Positions 19,071 to 28,509 of a stretch of DNA of 64,000 nt are shown here, piece after piece. The DNA is taken from positions 88,180-152,179 of the forward strand of contig NZ_SWCJ01000009.1 in NCBI RefSeq assembly GCF_005116665.1, written 5' to 3'. This DNA comes from Ferrimonas aestuarii (GTDB lineage: Bacteria; Pseudomonadota; Gammaproteobacteria; Enterobacterales; Shewanellaceae). A model generated the notes under the pieces. That model worked only from the letters and a program-made list of their open reading frames with translations. It had not been told where the DNA came from and did no database searches. Position 1 is the stretch's first letter, and each line of letters begins with the position of its first letter. The translations under genes were made by a program, and so were the position numbers.

Positions 19071-19107
19071 ATTATGAACTTTTATGTTCAAAAAATAAAT
19101 TCATAAT
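19071..19107. promoter_or_regulatory. Dyad operator between LysR gene and ydhR
   Basis: An outer perfect inverted repeat ATTATGAA (19071-19078) and TTCATAAT (19100-19107) encloses an inner dyad TGAAC-N6-GTTCA (19075-19090). The position between divergent genes suits a LysR regulator. Confidence 0.55.
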
Positions 19108-19137
19108 CTCCTTAAACCCAAATGAGGAGTAAGCACT

Positions 19138-19440
19138 ATGAACAAACTATTGCAGGTCGATTTTCACTATCAAGGTCCTTTTGGAGAGGAGATGACCCAA
19201 ATGCTTGATGGCCTAGCCCAGTCCATCAATCACGAGCCAGGAATGATTTGGAAATTCTGGACCGAAAACCAAGAGGAGCAACGGGGAGGCGGCATCTACC
19301 TATTTGAAGATGAGGCTTGCGCCCGCAGCTATCTGGCGATGCACAGTGCTCGACTGACTGAAATGGGCATACGTGATATCAGAGGCATCATTCTTGATAT
19401 CAATCAGCCCCTGTCTAAGATAAACAAGGCACCGCTGTAG
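19138..19440 (+). CDS. ydhR: YdhR-like putative monooxygenase
   Basis: 100 residues, aligning by eye end to end with E. coli YdhR: LLQVDFHYQGPFGEEM, NHEPGMIWKFWTE, GGIYLFEDE and LDINQPLSKIN. YdhR is a dimeric alpha+beta-barrel protein of the ABM monooxygenase type with proposed, unproven activity on aromatic compounds. GAGGAG ribosome site 8 nt upstream. First gene of a probable two-gene operon under the divergent LysR regulator. Confidence 0.88.
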   Translation: MNKLLQVDFHYQGPFGEEMTQMLDGLAQSINHEPGMIWKFWTENQEEQRGGGIYLFEDEACARSYLAMHSARLTEMGIRDIRGIILDINQPLSKINKAPL

Positions 19441-19458
19441 ATATTTGGGAGAGTCAAC

Positions 19459-19839
19459 ATGAAAACCACAAACTTTCTTACGTTACACTCTGTGATTTAT
19501 GGCGTTTTTGCCCTGCTGCTATTCTTCGTTCCCGACCAGATGTGGCCTCTGTATGGCCTTGAGATAAATGATCAATACGCGCGATTTTTATCTCAACACA
19601 ACAGTATTTTCCTGGGAGGCCTCGCGGCTATCGGATTCCTGCTACGGGATCTGGAATCCACATCAGCCCAGATTAAATTGCTACAGGGCATTTTGATTAC
19701 CAATCTTCTTGGAGCATGCATTACGCTCTATGGCTGCTTGACTGGGTCTTTTTCCGGCTTTGGGTGGAGCGACCCACTATTTTTCGCCATCGTTTCCCTA
19801 TTAAGCGCCAACCAGCTCATCGGGCTCAAGCGCAGCTGA
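19459..19839 (+). CDS. Four-helix membrane protein of unknown function
   Basis: 126 residues with four predicted membrane helices and short loops, a DoxX-like or DUF4345-like topology. It begins 18 bp after ydhR, with GGGAGAG upstream, so cotranscription is likely. A quinone-related partner role with YdhR is a guess from context only. Confidence 0.7.
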   Translation: MKTTNFLTLHSVIYGVFALLLFFVPDQMWPLYGLEINDQYARFLSQHNSIFLGGLAAIGFLLRDLESTSAQIKLLQGILITNLLGACITLYGCLTGSFSGFGWSDPLFFAIVSLLSANQLIGLKRS

Positions 19840-19851
19840 GCTGAGCCCCAT

Positions 19852-19873
19852 AAGGCCCACAACAGTGGGCCTT
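19852..19873. terminator. Bidirectional terminator
   Basis: Stem AAGGCCCAC/GTGGGCCTT with AACA loop, between convergent genes ending at 19839 and 19875. Confidence 0.7.
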
Positions 19874-19874
19874 A

Positions 19875-20450
19875 TTAAGAGCGGCTCAAATCCGGTTTCG
19901 CAATATCAATACCCTTTTGCATAAGAGGGTTATCCATGGCCCGCCAATCGCTCGCCGTCAGTTGATACTGTCGCCAGTGCGCGCCAGATGACACCACTCG
20001 CCCCACAGGAGAAAATCCCAGCCGACGAATCACGCCATGAGATGCTAGGTTATCCTCCATGGCGCGAGCCACCACCTTGGGCAGCCGGTAGCGCTCGAAA
20101 GCCAATTTCAAAACCGCCAGCGACGCTTCCAAGGCATAACCTTGCCGCCAATATTGGCGCAGCAGTCGAAAACCAATATCGACCTCTTGAGTTTCACTGC
20201 AGCGCCGCAGACCACAAAATCCCAAATACTCACCGGTTTTCAAATACACCGACCAACGGCCAAAACCATGATTATCATAATGATCGTAATTTTGGATAAA
20301 CTGCCTGGCCTGCTCCACCGTTTCGAAACTGGAATCCCCCGTATACCGGATCACCTCTGGATCCAGGTTCAGCCGATAAAAGCCGTCAGCGTCACCAGAA
20401 GAGAATTGCTGCAGCACCAACCTTGGCGTCGTCGTTACAATCAAGCGCAA
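19875..20450 (-). CDS. RimJ-like GNAT N-acetyltransferase
   Basis: 191 residues with the RimJ/RimL layout: TTPRLVLQQFSSGDADGFYRLN at the start, then VDIGFRLLRQYWRQGYALEA (acetyl-CoA loop) and SHGVIRRLGFSPVG. Such enzymes acetylate protein N-termini or amino acids; the target here is not known. It is 20 bp from the next minus gene upstream. Confidence 0.85.
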   Translation of the reverse strand: MRLIVTTTPRLVLQQFSSGDADGFYRLNLDPEVIRYTGDSSFETVEQARQFIQNYDHYDNHGFGRWSVYLKTGEYLGFCGLRRCSETQEVDIGFRLLRQYWRQGYALEASLAVLKLAFERYRLPKVVARAMEDNLASHGVIRRLGFSPVGRVVSSGAHWRQYQLTASDWRAMDNPLMQKGIDIAKPDLSRS

Positions 20451-20470
20451 CCCCCTAAGAACAAGTTCGA

Positions 20471-21415
20471 TTAAACGTCCTGTTTATCACCCTTTTGGCT
20501 GAGTACTACGCCAAATAGCACGATGCCACAGGCCACAAACTGAATGCCAGTAAGGGTTTCACCAAGCCACAGATAAGCCAGAATCAGCGTAAACACCGGA
20601 ATCAGATTAACAAAACTGGCAGCTCGGGTGACCGGCATATGGGCGATGGCGTAGTTATAAAGCAGATACGCCCCAAGGGTGACAAAAGCGCCTAAGAATA
20701 GAATCGCGCTGATGGCCTGTGAGCTAACAAACCAAGGACCACCTTTGAGCAGCGCCAACGGCGTAAAAAACACCGCCCCTACCGCCGACATGTACGCCGT
20801 CAGTGTCAGCGCCGAATAGCGCTTACTGAGCACCTTCAAACACACACTAAAGATCGCGGCACACAGCATGGCCAGCAGTTCGAGGAAATTCCCAAGCATC
20901 GGGTTGGGTGCCGACTCAGTGGCTTCGCCGGTCGAACCAAGCAGCACCACGCCGCCAATGGCGATGGTCAGCCCAAGTGCGGCCACTTTATTGATCCGCT
21001 CGCCCAGCGCAAAGAACGCCACCACCGCCACCATCACGGGAGACAATGCCGTTACCATACCCGCCTGTCCGGCGCTGGTGTATTGAAGTGCCATGCCTTC
21101 GAGGACGAAATAGAGGCAAGGCTCCACCGCCCCCATGATCGCCAGCACCTTCCAATCACCGGCTTGGTATTGAAAATTAAATAATTTTTTCCAAAACAGC
21201 ACAAAACAGAAACTGGCCACCCACATTCGGCCTGCGATCACCGTCCAAGGATCGTAACTTTGAAACGCCACTTTAAGAGCGATAAAACTGCTGGCCCATA
21301 AAATCATGGCTCCTACAAGAGCCAACTCCGCCTGACGACCTTTCAACTTACTGAATCCTTTACTACAAAAACTTCTGAGGCCGGTCATCATATCGGCGAA
21401 GCGAATAAAGATCAC
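20471..21415 (-). CDS. EamA family (DMT superfamily) transporter
   Basis: 314 residues with ten predicted membrane helices in two EamA repeats (about 30-160 and 175-305). The first repeat starts ELALVGAMILWASSFIALKVAF. Members export amino acids, purines or other metabolites. The Met at residue 9 or 10 is an alternative start. Divergent from rsxA. Confidence 0.87.
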   Translation of the reverse strand: MIFIRFADMMTGLRSFCSKGFSKLKGRQAELALVGAMILWASSFIALKVAFQSYDPWTVIAGRMWVASFCFVLFWKKLFNFQYQAGDWKVLAIMGAVEPCLYFVLEGMALQYTSAGQAGMVTALSPVMVAVVAFFALGERINKVAALGLTIAIGGVVLLGSTGEATESAPNPMLGNFLELLAMLCAAIFSVCLKVLSKRYSALTLTAYMSAVGAVFFTPLALLKGGPWFVSSQAISAILFLGAFVTLGAYLLYNYAIAHMPVTRAASFVNLIPVFTLILAYLWLGETLTGIQFVACGIVLFGVVLSQKGDKQDV

Positions 21416-21455
21416 GCTTTAGGGGCGATATGTGAATAACCCTAATGCTCTTCAG

Positions 21456-21484
21456 TTGTTTAGTTGACAGCAATTACCGATAAT
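21456..21484 (+). promoter_or_regulatory. Possible rsx operon promoter
   Basis: TTGTTT (21456-21461), 17-bp spacer, GATAAT (21479-21484), 32 bp before the rsxA start. Confidence 0.4.
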
Positions 21485-21516
21485 AGACCGCTAAGTATCA
21501 CCCGAGCCGCAAACGA

Positions 21517-22095
21517 ATGTCAGAATATCTGTTCCTTCTCATTGGCACGATTTTGGTCAACAACTTCGTGTTGGTGAAATTTTTGGGATTGTGCCCCTTC
21601 ATGGGAGTCTCCGGAAAAGTGGAGTCCGCCATCGGCATGTCCATGGCCACCACTTTCGTATTGACCCTAGCTTCTCTGTGCAGCTATCTCATCAACGAAT
21701 ACCTGCTGATCCCGCTGGATCTCGCTTACCTGCGAACGCTGGCATTCATTCTGGTCATCGCCGTGGTGGTGCAATTCACCGAGATGGTGGTGCGCAAAAC
21801 CAGCGCCTCCCTCTATCGCGTACTCGGCATCTACCTGCCACTTATCACCACCAACTGTGCCGTACTGGGTGTGGCACTGCTGAACGTGCAAGAACGCCAT
21901 GACCTATTTGGCTCACTGATTTATGGCTTTGGTGCTGCTGTGGGCTTCTCCATTGTTTTGGTGCTGTTCTCTGCCATGCGCGAACGCTTAGCGGCGGCCG
22001 ATGTTCCGGCTCCGTTTAAAGGAGCGTCCATTGCCATGGTCACGGCGGGATTGATGTCACTGGCCTTTATGGGCTTTACAGGATTGGTGAAGTAA
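21517..22095 (+). CDS. rsxA: Electron transport complex subunit RsxA
   Basis: 192 residues, six membrane helices, full length. With RsxE it forms the membrane core of the Rnf/Rsx complex, which couples electron transfer between NAD(H) and a low-potential acceptor to ion movement, and in E. coli reduces SoxR. Conserved [14 protein letters not shown] (paired half-helix with a membrane-embedded Cys) and [11 protein letters not shown], the second metal-ligand Cys. First gene of rsxABCDGE-nth, with gaps of only a few bases. Confidence 0.97.
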   Translation: MSEYLFLLIGTILVNNFVLVKFLGLCPFMGVSGKVESAIGMSMATTFVLTLASLCSYLINEYLLIPLDLAYLRTLAFILVIAVVVQFTEMVVRKTSASLYRVLGIYLPLITTNCAVLGVALLNVQERHDLFGSLIYGFGAAVGFSIVLVLFSAMRERLAAADVPAPFKGASIAMVTAGLMSLAFMGFTGLVK

Positions 22096-22098
22096 CCC

Positions 22099-22650
22099 AT
22101 GAGCAGTATCCTAATTGCCGTTTTAGTTCTGGCCGTCCTTGCCCTGATTTTTGGCGTTACCCTTGGGTATGCCTCAATCCGGTTTAAAGTTGAATCGGAT
22201 CCCATCGTTGAACAGATCGACACCACCTTGCCGCAAACCCAATGCGGTCAATGTGGCTACCCAGGGTGTAAACCTTACGCCGAAGCCATCGCCTCGGGCC
22301 AAGCGCCCATTAATCTGTGCCCTCCAGGTGGTGACGCCGTCATTCAAAAGCTGGCCGACTTGATGGGAGTAGATCCTGAGCCACTGGAAGGCGGTGAGCA
22401 GGTTGAGCGAGTGGCCTACATTCGTGAAGACGAATGCATCGGCTGCACCAAGTGCATCCAAGCCTGCCCGGTCGACGCCATTGTTGGCACCGGTAAACAG
22501 ATGCACACCGTTATCGCTAAAGATTGCACCGGTTGTGACCTGTGCGTTGCCCCTTGCCCGGTCGATTGCATCGACATGATCCCCGTAAAGACCACCAAGC
22601 AAAATTGGAACTGGGATCTGAACCGCATCGCTGTCACCGAGGTAGAATAG
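22099..22650 (+). CDS. rsxB: Electron transport complex subunit RsxB
   Basis: 183 residues: an N-terminal membrane helix, a four-Cys cluster domain ([10 protein letters not shown]...CPPGG, about 48-75) and a two-[4Fe-4S] ferredoxin domain ([28 protein letters not shown]). It passes electrons between RsxC and the membrane core. Three bases separate it from both neighbours. Confidence 0.97.
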   Translation: MSSILIAVLVLAVLALIFGVTLGYASIRFKVESDPIVEQIDTTLPQTQCGQCGYPGCKPYAEAIASGQAPINLCPPGGDAVIQKLADLMGVDPEPLEGGEQVERVAYIREDECIGCTKCIQACPVDAIVGTGKQMHTVIAKDCTGCDLCVAPCPVDCIDMIPVKTTKQNWNWDLNRIAVTEVE

Positions 22651-22653
22651 ACT

Positions 22654-25287
22654 ATGCAGACCCTTATCGAACAGATCGACAGCGGCACCCTGTGGAGCTT
22701 CCCCGGAGGCATCCATCCTGCGGAAAATAAGACCCTGTCAAACCAAACGCCCATTGAGATGTTGCCGCTTCCAGAGCGTTTGTACATCCCAATCACTCAG
22801 CACATCGGTGCCCCGGGCGGCCTTCTGGTTAAAGTTGGCGACCATGTGCTCAAAGGCCAGCCATTGACTGCGCCCACTAGCCCCATGGCTCTGCCCGTCC
22901 ATGCGCCCACTTCTGGCACCATTGAAGCCATTGGCAACTGGATCTCTGCCCACCCGTCAGGTCTGGAAGAGACCACCATCACCCTAGTGGCCGATGGTCA
23001 GGACAGCTGGATTGAACGCAGCCCCATCGACACCCTAGATGGGCTGGATAACACCGCCATTTTGGCCAAGATTTTGAACGCTGGTGTTGCCGGTCTTGGC
23101 GGCGCTACCTTCCCCAGCCACATCAAGCTCAGCCCCTATAAGCCGACTGAGCTGCTGCTGATCAACGCCGCCGAATGCGAACCCTACATTACCGCCGATG
23201 ATCTGTTGATGCGTGAATTTGCCGCCGAGATCATCAAGGGCCTGTCGGTGCTGGACACCCTGTTGTCGCCCAAACGCATTCTGTTTGGCATTGAAGACAA
23301 CAAACCTCAGGCCATCGCCGCCATCAAGCAGGCGATCGCCAACAGCGATTTTGATGACACCCAGCTGCAGCTGAAGGTGATCCCTACTAAGTACCCGTCA
23401 GGCAGTGAAAAGCAGCTGATTCAGATCCTTACCGGTCAAGAGGTGCCAAGCGGTAAAATTCCCGCCGAACTGGGCATTGTGATGCACAACGTCGGATCGG
23501 TATTCGCCATCAAACGCGCCGTATTTGACGATGAACCTCTGATTGAGCGTGTGGTCACCGTAACCGGCGAGCGCACCAAAGCCCCAGGCAACTACTGGGT
23601 TCGCTTAGGCACGCCCATTGATTGGCTACTCAAACAGACCAAATTCAAACCGCAGTTGTTAGGCCAAAAAGTGATCATGGGTGGGCCGATGATGGGCTTC
23701 ACCCTGCCTAACCTAAAAGCGCCGGTAATCAAGTCCACCAACTGCCTACTGCTGCCCTCGCGCTCAGAACTGCCTAACCGCAATCGCGAGCTGGCTTGCA
23801 TCCGCTGTGGCGAATGCGCCAAGGCCTGTCCGCAGCAGCTGTTGCCACAACAGCTGTATTGGCATGCCAAGGCCAAAGAGCTGGATAAGGCCAAAGCCCT
23901 GAATCTCAATGACTGCATCGAATGCGGTGCGTGTGCCTTCGTGTGCCCGTCGGAGATCCCACTGGTGCAATACTATCGTGTTGCCAAGTCAGAGATTCGA
24001 CAAGACGCCCTCAAGCAGCAGAAATCAGAAGCGGCAAAAATCCGCTTCGATGCCCGTCAGGCACGCTTAGAAAAAGAGAAGCAGGAGCGAGAAAACCGTC
24101 ATAAGGCCGCATCTGCCCGCCGCAAAGCAACCACTCCGGCTGCCGACAGTGACGCCGTAAAAGCGGCACTGGCACGCATCAAAGGCAAGCAAGACGAGCA
24201 GGCTCCAGCTCAAGACATGGCCGCCTTGCGGGAACAGCGCAAAGCCGAAGCTCGAGCCCGTAAGGCAGAAAAAGCCCAATTGGCTGATGCCGCGCCAGCA
24301 GCAACCGACGCAAAACCGGCATCGCAAAATGCCGCCGTTGCCGCCGCCATCGCTCGCGCAAAAGCCAAGAAAGCGGCCAGCCAAGGCGATGCACCACAAG
24401 CGGCGACCTCTGAGGCAGATAAACCCGCCGATCCGAAAAAAGCCGCCGTGGCTGCTGCCATCGCTCGCGCTAAAGCCAAACAGGCCGCAGCTGCAGGCAC
24501 CGCCAACGCATCGAAATCGGCCAACACCGATAGCAATACCGAAGCTGCACCATCAAAAGCGGCTACTTCAGACCCAAGGAAGGCCGCAGTTGCGGCTGCC
24601 ATTGCCAAAGCGAAAGCCAAGCAAGCAGCCCAACAAGGGGCAAAGCAAGCTAAAGCGACTGGCAACGAGCCAAAGCCTGCAGAGCCTTCGGCCGAGATTG
24701 CCCGCGAGCCCGAAACCGCGCCCGCAGCCGATCCACGTAAAGCTGCAGTAGCAGCGGCCATTGCCAAAGCGAAAGCCAAGCAAGCGGCAAAGCAAGCCAA
24801 AGCGACTGGCGACGAGCCAAAGCCTGCAGAGCCTTCGGCCGAGATGGACAGCAAGACCAAAACCGCGCCCGCAGCCGATCCAAGAAAAGCTGCAGTAGCA
24901 GCGGCCATTGCCAAAGCGAAAGCCAAACAAGCCGCAGAGAAAGCCAAAGCATCTGGCGACGAGCTTAAGCCCGCAGCGCCTTCGGCCGAGATTGCCAGCG
25001 AGCCCGAAACCGCGCCCGCAGCCGATCCACGTAAAGCTGCAGTAGCAGCGGCCATTGCCAAAGCGAAAGCCAAGCAAGCGGCCCCAAAAGCGGCAGAGAA
25101 AGCCAAAGCGGCTGGCGGCGAACCAACGCCCGCGGCTCCTCAAGCTGAAGCTGGCAGCGAAACGGAAGCTGCGCCCGCAGCGGCGGCCACGTCAGATCCA
25201 CGAAAAGCGGCCATCGCACGTGCCATTGCCAAGGCGAAAGCCAAGCAGGCGGCACAGCAGAACAACACCGATAACACAGAGAATTAA
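22654..25287 (+). CDS. rsxC: Electron transport complex subunit RsxC with repeat-rich tail
   Basis: 877 residues. Residues 1-450 are the NADH/FMN-binding RnfC core with two ferredoxin motifs (CIRCGECAKACP, CIECGACAFVCP). The tail from about residue 480 is Ala/Lys/Glu-rich, with seven copies of a block like DPRKAAVAAAIAKAKAKQAA (the first lacks the DPRK) at roughly 40-50-residue intervals, predicted as charged helices. Such tails occur in other gammaproteobacterial RsxC proteins and vary in copy number. The reverse strand has a 298-residue Ala-rich open frame that is an artefact of the repeat. Confidence 0.96.
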   Translation: MQTLIEQIDSGTLWSFPGGIHPAENKTLSNQTPIEMLPLPERLYIPITQHIGAPGGLLVKVGDHVLKGQPLTAPTSPMALPVHAPTSGTIEAIGNWISAHPSGLEETTITLVADGQDSWIERSPIDTLDGLDNTAILAKILNAGVAGLGGATFPSHIKLSPYKPTELLLINAAECEPYITADDLLMREFAAEIIKGLSVLDTLLSPKRILFGIEDNKPQAIAAIKQAIANSDFDDTQLQLKVIPTKYPSGSEKQLIQILTGQEVPSGKIPAELGIVMHNVGSVFAIKRAVFDDEPLIERVVTVTGERTKAPGNYWVRLGTPIDWLLKQTKFKPQLLGQKVIMGGPMMGFTLPNLKAPVIKSTNCLLLPSRSELPNRNRELACIRCGECAKACPQQLLPQQLYWHAKAKELDKAKALNLNDCIECGACAFVCPSEIPLVQYYRVAKSEIRQDALKQQKSEAAKIRFDARQARLEKEKQERENRHKAASARRKATTPAADSDAVKAALARIKGKQDEQAPAQDMAALREQRKAEARARKAEKAQLADAAPAATDAKPASQNAAVAAAIARAKAKKAASQGDAPQAATSEADKPADPKKAAVAAAIARAKAKQAAAAGTANASKSANTDSNTEAAPSKAATSDPRKAAVAAAIAKAKAKQAAQQGAKQAKATGNEPKPAEPSAEIAREPETAPAADPRKAAVAAAIAKAKAKQAAKQAKATGDEPKPAEPSAEMDSKTKTAPAADPRKAAVAAAIAKAKAKQAAEKAKASGDELKPAAPSAEIASEPETAPAADPRKAAVAAAIAKAKAKQAAPKAAEKAKAAGGEPTPAAPQAEAGSETEAAPAAAATSDPRKAAIARAIAKAKAKQAAQQNNTDNTEN
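24310..25265. repeat. In-frame tandem repeats in rsxC
   Basis: Seven in-frame DNA repeats encode the Ala/Lys block; several share long identical stretches (GCAGTAGCAGCGGCCATTGC recurs at 24747, 24891 and 25041), so copy-number change by slippage or recombination is expected. Confidence 0.85.
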
Positions 25288-25293
25288 CCGAAT

Positions 25294-26349
25294 ATGGCTC
25301 TTAATATCGCCTCTTCGCCTCATGCGAATGCCCCACTTCGCACCCATCAATTGATGGCTAAGGTTGCCCTGTGCGCCGTACCGGGTATTGCAGCCCAGTG
25401 GTACTTCTTTGGTTGGGGCAACCTGATTCAAATCGCGCTGGCAATTGTCACCGCACTTGCAGCGGAAGCCCTGTTTACCAAACTGCGCGGCCGCGCCGTG
25501 TTCAGCGCCATTGGTGATAACAGCGCCCTACTGACGGCGGTGCTGCTGGGCATCTGTATGCCGCCGCTAGCCCCTTGGTGGATCGTGGTCTTAGGTGCGT
25601 TCTTCGCCATCATTGTCGCCAAACAGCTCTATGGCGGTCTGGGACAAAACCTATTTAACCCAGCGATGGTGGCTTACGTAGCGCTGCTTATCTCATTCCC
25701 AGTACAGATGACAGCTTGGCTGCCGCCCCAGCCTCTGGCTGCCGAAACCCTTGGCTTTTCAGATACCTTGGTGATGATCTTAACCGGCAGCAACAGCCTA
25801 GGCCTGACCCTGCCGCAACTGGCTCTGGGCATCGACGGTACTACCATGGCCACGCCGCTGGACACCATGAAAACCGATCTGACTTTGGGTTTCACCGCCG
25901 GCGAAAGCTTTGCCAAACCAATTTTTGAAGGCAGCACCGGAGTGGGATGGCTTTGGGTCAACGCCGCCTTCCTGCTGGGTGGCCTAATCATGCTGCAGCA
26001 AAAGCTGATTCGTTGGCACATTCCCGTGTCCGTATTGGGCGCGCTGGGTATGTGCGCCGTATTGGGCACCGCCCTGCACCCTGATGGCACCGGCGGCTTG
26101 ATGTTCCACTGGTTCTCTGGCGCCGCCATGTTTGGCGCGTTCTTTATCGCCACCGATCCGGTAACTGCTGCCACCAGCCCCAAAGGCCGGTTGGTGTTTG
26201 GCGCTCTGATTGGCGTGCTGGTGTATGTCATTCGCAGCTTCGGTGGTTACCCTGATGCGTTCGCCTTTGCGGTACTGTTAGCCAACATGTGCGCGCCGAT
26301 GATCGATCACTACACCCGCCCACGCACCTACGGACACGGAGGCCAATAA
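25294..26349 (+). CDS. rsxD: Electron transport complex subunit RsxD
   Basis: 351 residues, about nine or ten membrane helices. It carries covalently bound FMN in studied homologues; the [13 protein letters not shown] segment matches the region of the flavinylated threonine (T of MAT). Starts 6 bp after rsxC. Its stop overlaps the rsxG start by one base. Confidence 0.96.
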   Translation: MALNIASSPHANAPLRTHQLMAKVALCAVPGIAAQWYFFGWGNLIQIALAIVTALAAEALFTKLRGRAVFSAIGDNSALLTAVLLGICMPPLAPWWIVVLGAFFAIIVAKQLYGGLGQNLFNPAMVAYVALLISFPVQMTAWLPPQPLAAETLGFSDTLVMILTGSNSLGLTLPQLALGIDGTTMATPLDTMKTDLTLGFTAGESFAKPIFEGSTGVGWLWVNAAFLLGGLIMLQQKLIRWHIPVSVLGALGMCAVLGTALHPDGTGGLMFHWFSGAAMFGAFFIATDPVTAATSPKGRLVFGALIGVLVYVIRSFGGYPDAFAFAVLLANMCAPMIDHYTRPRTYGHGGQ

Positions 26350-26987
26350 TGCTTAAGGCAATGAAGAAAAATGGCCTCAGTTTGACGCTGTTCGCCGTCG
26401 CCACCACAGCCGTGGTCGCCTTGACTCACTCGCTCACTAAAGAGCGCATTTATGAGCAGCAACAGCAGCAGTTGATGAAAACCCTTAATCAGATTGTGCC
26501 CCATGACGATTACGACATCCCACTGCACCTGAGCTGTCATCTGGTCACCAATGAGCAATACCTTGGCAGCAGCAAGCCTCGACGCGCTTTTGTCGCCCTC
26601 AAGCAGGGTGAGCCAGTGGCGGTGGCACTGGAAACCACCGCGCCCGATGGTTACAACGGCGACATTCACATTGTGTTTGGCGCCAGCTGGAACGGCACCC
26701 TTACCGGCGTGCGTACCCTAAGCCATAATGAAACTCCCGGCCTGGGCGATGGCATCGAAACCCGCAAATCCGACTGGGTGCTGGGCTTTACCGGCTACTT
26801 TCTTGAGTCCGAATCCGACAAGCGCATCGGCGTTAAGAAAGATGGCGGCGACTTTGATCAGTTCACCGGCGCTACCATTACCCCAAGGGCGTACACCAAA
26901 GCGGTACGTAACGGCTTAATCTACCTCAGTCGCTTTAAAGGCGACATCACCTCTGCCCCTTCCTGTCAGGGCGAGTCGTCAGAGTAA
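26349..26987 (+). CDS. rsxG: Electron transport complex subunit RsxG
   Basis: 212 residues from the ATG at 26349 with a GGAGG site; a longer frame from 26289 lies inside rsxD and is not used. One N-terminal membrane helix and a periplasmic FMN-binding domain. The motif [12 protein letters not shown] is the ApbE flavinylation target; the T of GAT is the FMN attachment site. An ApbE gene is present at 50084 in this window. Confidence 0.96.
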   Translation: MLKAMKKNGLSLTLFAVATTAVVALTHSLTKERIYEQQQQQLMKTLNQIVPHDDYDIPLHLSCHLVTNEQYLGSSKPRRAFVALKQGEPVAVALETTAPDGYNGDIHIVFGASWNGTLTGVRTLSHNETPGLGDGIETRKSDWVLGFTGYFLESESDKRIGVKKDGGDFDQFTGATITPRAYTKAVRNGLIYLSRFKGDITSAPSCQGESSE

Positions 26988-27003
26988 ACTGGGAGAGACA
27001 ATT

Positions 27004-27696
27004 ATGAATCCAATCAAAGAGATCGCCTGGCAAGGCCTGTGGAAGAACAACCCCGGGCTAGTTCAGCTTTTGGGCCTGTGTCCCCTGCTTGCCGTCAGTA
27101 ACACTCTCACTAACGCCCTTGGTCTGGGTCTGGCCACCTTAGTGGTTTTGGTCAGCTCAAACGTGTTGGTGTCGCTGCTGCGCTCCTACATTCCAAGCGA
27201 TGTGCGCATTCCCATCTACGTGATGATCATCGCCGCCTTGGTGACCTGTGTGCAGTTGCTGGTTAACGCCTACGCCTACGGCCTCTACCTGTCACTGGGG
27301 ATCTTCCTGCCGCTGATCGTAACCAACTGCGTCATCATTGGCCGGGCCGAAGCCTTTGCCTCCAAAAACTCCTTAAGCCACGCCGCTTTTGATGGTTTGA
27401 TGATGTCTGTGGGCTTCTTGTTGGTGCTGTGTCTGCTTGGGGGCACCCGAGAGCTTTTGGGCCAAGGCACCCTATTTGACGGCGCAGAGCTGCTGCTTGG
27501 CGACTGGGCAACCATGCTGAGAATGCAGCTCTGGCAAGTAGAAAGCCCATTCCTGTTGGCACTGCTGCCACCGGGCGCATTCATCGCCATGGGGCTGCTG
27601 ATTGCCGCCAAAAACGCCATGAACGATAAAGTAGAAGCGGCTGTTGCGCCAAAAAAAGAAACGGTAAAAGTCGAGCGCGCTCGAGTCACCAACTGA
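27004..27696 (+). CDS. rsxE: Electron transport complex subunit RsxE
   Basis: 230 residues, six helices, paralogous to RsxA. Conserved [13 protein letters not shown] and [24 protein letters not shown] ribosome site. Followed 12 bp later by nth, the usual order in gammaproteobacteria. Confidence 0.97.
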   Translation: MNPIKEIAWQGLWKNNPGLVQLLGLCPLLAVSNTLTNALGLGLATLVVLVSSNVLVSLLRSYIPSDVRIPIYVMIIAALVTCVQLLVNAYAYGLYLSLGIFLPLIVTNCVIIGRAEAFASKNSLSHAAFDGLMMSVGFLLVLCLLGGTRELLGQGTLFDGAELLLGDWATMLRMQLWQVESPFLLALLPPGAFIAMGLLIAAKNAMNDKVEAAVAPKKETVKVERARVTN

Positions 27697-27708
27697 TCAG
27701 GACGAATA

Positions 27709-28347
27709 ATGAATAAAGACAAACGTCTGCAGATCCTCACTAAGTTACGGGACGCAAATCCACACCCCACCACCGAGCTGGAGTTTTCTAACCCCTATGA
27801 GCTGCTGGTGGCGGTCGCACTCTCGGCGCAGGCCACCGACGTCAGCGTCAACAAGGCCACCGCCAAGCTGTTTCCAGTTGCCAATACGCCAGAAGCGATG
27901 CTGACGCTGGGCGCAGAGGGCGTAAAGCAGTACATCAAGACCATCGGTTTGTATAACACCAAAGCAGAGAACGTCATCAAGGCGGCTCAGATTCTGGTGG
28001 ACAAACACGGCGGTCAGGTGCCAGAGGATCGCGCCGCACTGGAAGCCCTACCGGGCGTTGGCCGCAAGACCGCCAACGTGGTGCTTAATACCGCCTTTGG
28101 CTGGCCAACCATCGCCGTGGATACCCACATCTTTCGCGTTTCCAACCGCACCAAATTTGCGGTTGGAAAGAACGTTGACCTCGTCGAACAGAAACTGCTG
28201 AAAGTGGTGCCCAAAGAGTTCAAAGTGGACGTACACCACTGGCTGATTTTGCACGGACGTTATACCTGCATCGCCCGCAAGCCAAGATGTGGCTCATGCA
28301 TCATTGAAGATCTGTGTGAGTTCAAAGACAAGACAGAGATTGAGTAA
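27709..28347 (+). CDS. nth: Endonuclease III
   Basis: 212 residues, full length. A DNA glycosylase/AP lyase removing oxidised pyrimidines. Helix-hairpin-helix LPGVGRKTANVVL with the catalytic Lys, catalytic Asp in AVDTHIFRVSNR, and the C-terminal [4Fe-4S] loop Cys-x6-Cys-x2-Cys-x5-Cys. Last gene of the rsx operon. A CAGCCCAG/CTGGGCTG hairpin (28395-28414) follows without a T-run. Confidence 0.97.
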   Translation: MNKDKRLQILTKLRDANPHPTTELEFSNPYELLVAVALSAQATDVSVNKATAKLFPVANTPEAMLTLGAEGVKQYIKTIGLYNTKAENVIKAAQILVDKHGGQVPEDRAALEALPGVGRKTANVVLNTAFGWPTIAVDTHIFRVSNRTKFAVGKNVDLVEQKLLKVVPKEFKVDVHHWLILHGRYTCIARKPRCGSCIIEDLCEFKDKTEIE

Positions 28348-28509
28348 CGAGGTTCTAAGCAAAACCTCTGTCAGATCGGTACAGCCCATCGATACAGCCC
28401 AGCTCTCTGGGCTGACTTATTATTGGACATTTTCGTGTTAGGACTTTTGTACTAATAAAGCATTTCAGATTACCAAAAGTATGGAAAAGCTCTAAACCTG
28501 TGGCCAGCT

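Noticed and set aside
24210..25106. 298-residue Ala-rich open frame on the minus strand of rsxC
   Set aside because: It is the reverse reading of the rsxC tail repeats, with no ribosome site and biased composition only.
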